Positions 57,537-64,000 of a stretch of DNA of 64,000 nt are shown piece after piece (position 1 is the stretch's first letter; every line of letters starts with the position of its first letter). The stretch is from Ailanthus altissimus (Eukaryota; Streptophyta; Magnoliopsida; Sapindales; Simaroubaceae). The position numbers were made by a program, and so were the translations under genes. Location: the NCBI GenBank assembly GCA_946807835.1, contig OX327712.1, positions 16,262,001 to 16,326,000 of the forward strand. Direction: 5' to 3'. The notes under the pieces were generated by a model. That model saw nothing but the letters and a program-made list of their open reading frames with translations. It was not told where the DNA came from and ran no database searches.

Positions 57537-57816
57537 ACACTAACATTGGATCTTCATTTATTAAGTTAGATGACATGCTAGGTTAAAATTGTAAATTTCA
57601 TTGCTTTAGCTAAAAGTTTAGAATGATTTTCTTAAAAAACTTTTAGATTAATTTTAAAAATTAATGTTGAATTTGTACATTTTTTTTAAAATTCTTAAGC
57701 CAAGTGGTTTATTAACATATATAGTATAGAGTCGAGATTGTGTAAGTTATATAACAACTAGTCTTTGCTTATTATACCTTTTTTTTTTCAAAGACCGGTT
57801 TTTTAGACTTGATATA
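56861..57816. other. intergenic DNA
   Basis: No coding signal. Contains a (TA)n microsatellite at 57499-57533 and poly-T runs. Confidence 0.4.
57499..57533. repeat. (TA)n microsatellite
   Basis: About 17 uninterrupted TA units. Confidence 0.95.
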
Positions 57817-58446
57817 TGTGAGAATATTGATTAAAAATTATCGAAATATGATTAGAAGATTAAACCAAGTGCATAGGAAACACGAGGAGGCGAAACGGAT
57901 GCGAGAAGGTATGGAAGAGATGCTACTCAATAGCAAGAAGTGGTGCTACTGTGCCCAGATGAGAAAGTGATGCTGCGGACCCCAAAGGGTTTTGGCCCTG
58001 ACGCAAATGTGGGGATTACCCCCAAGTGCGTCCTAAGTGATCTAGGACTTTCTAATTTAATTCTAACTCATTTTAGAATTTTTTTAGGTCATTAAAAGCC
58101 TATATAAAGACTCTCTATTAGTTTGTAAATACATTTTAGTGATCACAACATAAACATATGAGAGAAAACTATTAGTTTGCAAGAGAGATCAATTATATGA
58201 CTTTGTGAGTGCAATTGAGTGAGTATTCTTTGTGATACTTCAGTTCTTTCTTGTAAAAGATATACTTTGTGATTGCCTTATGATTCATTAATAAAAAAAG
58301 TGAGATCTTGATCCGTCGTGAACGTAGGCAAGTTACCGAACTATGTAAATTTTGTGTGTTTTCTCTTGCTCTCCTTCTTTTGTTATCTTTCTTTAATTAT
58401 ATTTTACTGCATTATTTTCTTAGGTTCATTGCTTTTGCTTCAAAAA
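57817..58446 (+). mobile_element. 5' LTR of copia element 3 (left border approximate)
   Basis: The right end (TTTGCTTCA) stands two to three bases before the primer-binding site. A TATA box CCTATATAAAGAC lies at about 58101, preceded by a GC-richer island at 57885-58010 and followed by a leader. The left end is guessed at TGTGAGAATATTG (57817). Confidence 0.5.
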
Positions 58447-58448
58447 AT

Positions 58449-58460
58449 TGGTATCAGAGC
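58449..58460 (+). promoter_or_regulatory. primer-binding site of copia element 3 (tRNA-iMet)
   Basis: TGGTATCAGAGC, the complement of the initiator tRNA-Met 3' end. Confidence 0.92.
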
Positions 58461-58479
58461 GTTAGTTATAAGAGAAATT

Positions 58480-59475
58480 TAACAGGACGAATGACTTCAA
58501 TTTGTGGAAACTTAAGGTGAATGTGTTGCTGGTGAGCCAATAGTTTCACTCGATGCTAGAGGAGACTACAACTCCATCTAGTGAGGAAAAAAAGACATCA
58601 GAGTTATCTAAAACTGAAGCAGAAAGAAAGGATATTCAAGAAAGAGCTCATAGTTTAATCATTTTATCATTGAGCGATGAAGTATTAAAGGAAGTAGTAA
58701 ATAAGAATACGGCGATTAGTCTTTGGAAGAAGCTTGACTCTTTTTATATGCAGAAGTCGTTAATTAATAGATTGCATATAAAGAAGAAGCTATATTAGTT
58801 GTCCATGTCTGAGGGGACGCCGATAAAAGACCACATAGATGCCTTCAACAAGATCATCATTGATTTTGAAACTATCAACATCAAGATTGAGGATGAAGAT
58901 AAAGCAAAAATTTTGCTAAGTTCACTTCTTAGAAGCTATGGACACTTTATTAATACATTTCTCTATGGCAAAGAGAGTTTAACGATGAGTGATGTAAAAT
59001 CATTATTAAACTCAAAGCAATTGAGAAGACAGATAAAAGATAATGTAGAAGGCTTATTTTCAAAAAGAAGAGCTTCACATAGAGATGAAAAGAAGAAGAA
59101 CCCGAGATCAAAGTCCAAAGGTGATCCTAGAAAGTGTTAACTGCAAGAAAGAGGGACACTTCATAAAGGATTACCTAAAGTAGAAAGTAAAAGACAAAAA
59201 GTATATGGATACTGCGCTTGCTTATTATGATAGCTATGATAGCGTAGAGACTTTATTTGCTATTGATGGTAAGAGTTCTGAACATTGGGTCTTTGATTTT
59301 AATTGCACTTTTCACATATGCCCACATAAGTTTTGGTTTGTCAATTTCTAGCACATTAGTAATGGTAAGGTATTAATGAGTAATGACATAACTTGTTAGG
59401 TGATGGGAATTAGGAGTGTTAGATTTAAGTTGTATAATGGACGAGTTAGAGAGTTGTTAAAAGTTAGTGAAAGTG
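58480..59475 (+). pseudogene. copia element 3 gag and start of protease, decayed
   Basis: gag text reads through 58553-59140 with one stop (TAG at 58796-58798): TAISLWKKLDSFYMQKS, then KKLY, SMSEGTPIKDHIDAFNKII, LLSSLLRSYGHF and a basic tail. A damaged zinc knuckle follows (NCKKEGHFIKDY, last Cys replaced by Tyr; near 59140-59175). The protease region near 59285 reads WVFDFNCTFHICPHKFWF, where the family has a DSG catalytic triplet, so Ser and Gly are lost. The frame is broken at 59476 by the inserted LTR-like copy 3. Confidence 0.85.
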
Positions 59476-61870
59476 TGTTAATTCCCTAGGGTGCATGCAT
59501 ATGCTATGTGTTCATTACAACAAAATTCTATATATCTCATACAAAATTTATTACAACGAAAGTTGGAAATCTATTTTTTTAGTACAATTAACACATAATA
59601 TTAAGTCTCATTACAATAATGTAAAGTTAGAGATTGAGTAATCACTTGGGAGGCTTTTAGAATCGGTTTAAACTTTGTTTTTGCCTGAAATATACCCGTT
59701 GTCAATTCTAGTACTTAACTTCAGTGGGTTTGAGTATCTAGAATAGTAGCTATATTCCAACAATGTGTTTAACTCTTTAAACACTGAGATTAACTCTTAA
59801 TTAATTAGCTTAACACTTAAGCTTTTGTTTACTACAAAGCAAAGAATGATTCTTGCTCTAGATCAACATTTTGAACAACAAAATTCATTTGACTATTAGT
59901 TATAGTATGGCCAACCATTATAAAGTAAATGAAGAAGATGAAGTTCTTTCAACATTTGAAGAATACACACTCACTTATTACCAACACTTAGAGAAACAAA
60001 GCAAAGTAAAAAAACTTTTTTCTTTCTCAATTTGGCCGAGTCACATTTCACCCTAAATAACCTAATTTTCTTCTTTTATTTGCCTTACATTTCCCTTCAT
60101 TTAAATAGACAAAATCCAACCCCACAACATGGCCTCATTGCCTTCACCATATCCTCTTGTTTTATTATTCTTTAATCAAATTAAAGAATGCAAAAGATGT
60201 GCAAATTATTGGTGTGAGATGGCCAAACTAAACAAGGCAAATGATGAAACTTTTTCATCAATTTTGCAAGTGTAAATCGGCCCCACCAAGTATTCATGGC
60301 CACTCTCACATGTTTTATTAATATTTTAATCTAATTAAAATATAAACATGTGTTCAATTTGTCATTCTCTATTCAAAATAATTTTAAGCCATTTAATTTA
60401 AAGTTAATTGTTTGACTTTAATTTGTTTATTCAAAATAAACAAGAGCCATTTATTTGTTTATTACTTGTCATACAAGTATGGACATAATGATAATTTTAA
60501 AGTCAAACAATAAATTGCCTATAATGTGTTACGTGTCATAATCATATTAGTCAACAACTATTGTTAACTAATTGATGTACCTAGCACTTAAGTATTGATA
60601 AGTGCACATCCTGAGGGGATATTGAAGCAAATATCTGCTATACTAGAATTTATTGGATTGAACTATTCAATCTGATACATTGCCCCAATGCACAACAAAT
60701 ACACTTTATATTGCGAGACTCTTTAGGTTCATGCCCGATTCGTCACATGGAACACTTCCATGAATCTATGATCAATGCCCTATGTACACGTCACAGATAT
60801 TACAAATTAGTACATTATACCATACAAGTTGAGGTCACAACATATATGTATAATCCTTACGTCAATTATATGTGGAAGAGTGAGAATATTTATTATCACC
60901 GTCAAATCCCCATATGCTTATCCGTGAATTTATTTCTAGATTTTTATGTCGATAAACAATATATGCAAATAATTTTATAATATTGTTTAACCCTGTGAGA
61001 AACTCTTTCTCCGAGTTTATTGCTTATGGCTATAAGACTTTCTGAGATACATTCTCAGAGTATCTCGATATATAGTTCACCTATGTGAGCTTATAGATCC
61101 CATATCTATGCATACCAAACTCTATAAACATTGGACCATACCCAATAATACAGAACAATCAGACTATAAAAGGTTTCTGACATTTGTGAACCAAAGTATA
61201 GTGAATCACTCATAAGCCTACTGTGGTGCTTAAGTTAAAGAACTATAAATATTACTCAACTCGAGAGGACTTACTATTGATAGCTTCATGAGGTGTTTAT
61301 TGGGGTCCTCGTAAGTCTATTTAGTGTCTAGTCTTTATTGAATACTTGTATGCCTATACGACATTCTACTAACCTCATTGTCAGCTAAGAATAACCATAT
61401 GGATTATCTAGATATAGATATACACTAATCTATGAAAAGGAATTTTATCGATAGACTTGTATCAGTGAAATAGATCAGAAACTAAAGTTTGAGAACAGGT
61501 TACATAATAATATTTTCTAACATTAATTACAACTCTTTGCAACTATATCATTACTAATATATTCTCAAGGATTTGTCTCAATACAGACAAAGCTCTAATT
61601 CTTTAGATTACATTGACTCTTATAACTTGCTAACTCTTTGCGGTGTTAACTTTTAGCATTTATAACTTTCAATGTTGCTAACTTTTAGTGTTGATCTAAA
61701 CTCTTTTAAACCAAATCTAAACTCATTCAAATCATACAATATTTATAATATTATAAACATTCTACCATTTAATAAAAGTAATTAGCGATTAATGAAATAT
61801 GTATTGTATAAATATTAAAATTAAAATATTTATATAAAATGGGATGACACATAAGAATAAATTCCAACGA
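59476..61870. mobile_element. 2.4-kb LTR-like element, copy 3, nested in copia 3
   Basis: It begins near TGTTAATTCCC and ends near AATTCCAACG, and separates the protease part of copia 3 from its integrase. It shares with copies 1 and 2 the blocks CAATGCACAACAAATACAC (60687), CGACTC/CGAGACTCTTTAGG, GATTCGTCACATGGAA and a GACCATACCCA block (about 61135). No protein region, so a solo LTR by structure. A clean target duplication was not found; borders are within about 10 bp. Confidence 0.7.
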
Positions 61871-62761
61871 TTATGTATGTTTTTAGCCTAAAGAGGAACT
61901 TGATTGCACTGGGTAATTAGACCCAAGTGGGTGCTTTATCAGGATTGTCGAAGGGATTTTGAGAGTGTTAAGGAATTCTATAGTTGTGATGAGAGGTGAG
62001 AAGCATAAAGGTATTTATGTGCTGAAGGGAAAGGTAGTGAGTGGTTATGCATCATTCTCTATAGTTGGTGAGAATATGAAAACCAAGTTATGACATCTTA
62101 GATTAGCACACATAGGTAGGAGGAATCTGAATGAGTTATTTAGTCAAAAGGAATTTGGTGAGGATAAGTTCCAACCACTTAAGTTTTGTGAGCATTGTAT
62201 ACTAGGAAAAACACATAGAGTGAGGTTCAGTATCATTGAGCACAGAACTAAGGAGACTCTTGACTACATACACTTAGATCTTTGGGGACTAGTACAGACA
62301 GTAGTAACCTATGGTAGGGTTAGGTATTATCTCATATTTATAGATTACTATTCAAGGAAGCTATGAGTTTATGTGTTGAAGAGAAATGAACAAGTGTTTG
62401 ATATGTTCAAGACATAGAAGGCTCTTGTCGAGAATCAAAGTGGCAAAAAAGTTAAGAGGCTAAGAACTGATAATGGTCGCGAATTTTGCAACAGAGAGTT
62501 TGATGAGTTTTGTGCTAAGCATGAAATTACAAAGCATAAAAATGTGAGATCAACATAGTAGCAGAATGATATAGCTGAGAGGATGAATATAACTTTACTT
62601 GAAAGGGTTAAATAGATGCTTACTAATGCAAAAATGTCAAGGCATTTTGGGGTGAAGTTATATTGACTATAGCTTATTTGATAAATATAAGTCCCTCCTT
62701 AGCGATAGACTTCAAGACCTCAGAAGAAAAATGGTTTAGCAGCCTTCCAAAGTATGACCAC
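61871..62761 (+). pseudogene. copia element 3 integrase, decayed, continuing past the next insertion
   Basis: LKRNLIALG-type text (frameshifted) is followed by VLRNSIVVMRGEKHKGIYVL and the zinc-binding HLRLAHIG...CEHCILGKTHRVRF (62090-62225). The catalytic core follows: YIHLDLWG, IFIDYYSRK, LRTDNGREF and DIAERMN (first Asp, second Asp and Glu all present). Stops at several places. The text breaks off at EEKWFSSLPKYDH, just before the LTR at 62762, so reverse transcriptase should lie right of the window. Confidence 0.82.
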
Positions 62762-64000
62762 TGATGCGATAATTCTATATCTTATAATTAAGTGCAAGTA
62801 TACGCCATCGTAACAAGTAATAAAAGGACTTAATAAGTCGGATGTCGAACCCACAAGGATAATTTCTTCTTTTTAACAAAATACTAAAATTATGTCTTTC
62901 TACTAATTATTCAAAAAAATAAAAAAATCTAAGAATGAATGCAGAAAATATAAAAGCAAAAACACAATGTAAAGAGAATTAGGTGATAGCAATATAGAGA
63001 AAACATAGGATTAATACTATCCCTCAATATGTTTTCTAATGATTAATCTCTAATATTTAACTCCATTAGTCTTTGTTATTGATCAAGACACTAATATATT
63101 CACAAGCCTCTTCCAAGGTCATGCAAGTATACCTTAGTTTACAAAATACCTATATTCCTATAGTACTTGTAATAAATTAAGATCCATTAAGATTAAGTCT
63201 TATTGATCATATATGCCAATTAGGTATATTCCTATCCTAAATTAAAACTTGCATATGCAACATTGAATGTTACTCTACAATCATGCATCAAATTACCTAG
63301 ATCTAAATATTATGATTCCTCTTCGGAGTTTATCAGCAATATTATAAACTCAGTCACCATATATTGACCAGATATATTGAAGTATTAAGATCAAGTAATT
63401 TGAATATTAAAGAACTAAGTTTATTAAATATTCAAAAGATATGACAATTAAGCACACATATTGAGTTCAAGTATTAACCTTAGAAAATAAATTTAGTTCA
63501 TGAATACAAGAGAACAACAATAAAAATAATAATAAATCATGATACAATCAATAGCAAACTGATATAGACGTCAAATTTGTCTTGATTGCGCTGCCTAAGA
63601 TACTCTTGATGCTGAAGAACGCCTTGAATCTCTTTCTAAAGTTGCTTCAATTAAACTTCTATTACTCTCTAACACTTGTGCTCTGTATTCTTGGTGTTCT
63701 TGAATGTGTCTTGGGTGATTTTTAACATCTAGGGTCGAGGGGCTTTTTATAGGGATTGATATGAGCTTGAAAATCTCAATTCGGATTAGGATTCGCACTA
63801 TCGCTGGAGCACTGTGTTTTGTCGCTGGGGCGCTGCGTGTAGAAGGCCGCACCACTGGAGCGGTGGAGTGATGGCATTGAGGCGCTAGTTGTGACTTCAA
63901 TAAGTCGTCTTTTCTGATTTTCTTATTTCGATCACTGTTCCAGTGCTGGGGCGAAAATCCTTGTAGCGCTGGGGCGATGGACTCATATTTTAAAAACTTT
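62762..64000 (-). mobile_element. LTR of the 8677 family, minus orientation, runs off the window
   Basis: TGATGCGATAATTC and the following text match the element at 8677 for about 800 bp, including AAGCCTCTTCCAAGGTCATG and TACTCTACAATCATGCATCA. On the minus strand it shows a GC-rich island (63790-63975), a TATA box (CCTATAAAAAGCC, complement of about 63738-63750) and the conserved 3' end. It is inserted in the integrase of copia element 3. The far end and any internal region lie outside the window. Confidence 0.75.

Noticed and set aside
59871..60056. 61-codon open frame in LTR-like copy 3
   Set aside because: Not conserved in the other two copies and without a domain.

Overview
This is AT-rich nuclear DNA from a flowering plant, most likely a eudicot. 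The genes have many short introns with GT/AG borders, the proteins belong to plant families (a plastid-type GrpE and DETOXIFICATION-type MATE transporters), and the spaces are filled with Ty1-copia and Ty3-gypsy retrotransposons primed by plant initiator tRNA-Met. A woody species such as Citrus is possible, but that is only an impression. No prokaryotic, CRISPR or organellar features are seen.

Three host genes can be supported. (1) Bases 1269-2803 hold the last two exons of a chloroplast-type GrpE co-chaperone; its 5' end lies outside the window. (2) Bases 21933-24720 and (3) 51366-53865 hold two intact, eight-exon, 489-residue MATE efflux transporters with identical exon sizes. They are a duplicated pair about 29 kb apart. 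Their untranslated leader exons can also be aligned (20130-20271 and 21544-21661 against 44560-44706 and 50984-51095). A relic of a third copy, upstream sequence only, lies between them at about 35063-35340. Exons 6-7 of the two genes are almost identical while neighbouring exons differ by about 7-11%, which suggests recent gene conversion. In the second gene a 5-kb Ty1-copia element sits inside the leader intron.

The rest is largely nested and decayed transposable elements. From left to right: a 746-bp MITE-like element with a G-box hairpin (5811-6556); a broken DUF1985/Ulp1-protease gene of the kind carried by Mutator-like elements (about 6960-11060), split by an LTR (8677-9961) and flanked by an unusual direct repeat of about 105 bp; a gypsy integrase tail split by a 1.43-kb solo LTR (12561-13990); several small inverted-repeat elements; copia element 2 (about 29415-34800) split by a 2.1-kb LTR-like element with a perfect 5-bp target duplication; a second copy of that 2.1-kb element (40880-43058); copia element 1 on the minus strand (45041-50015); a solo LTR (55593-56464); and copia element 3 (about 57817 to beyond the end), split by a third 2.4-kb copy (59476-61870) and by another LTR (62762-64000).

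I found no clearly new biological system. The observations most worth following are the gene-conversion tract, the third MATE relic, the retrotransposon-expanded leader intron with a gene-2-specific upstream ORF, the recurring GC-rich islands just upstream of the TATA boxes of six different LTRs, and the 105-bp duplication around one LTR. All homology calls come from reading the sequence and from memory of families; no database search was run.
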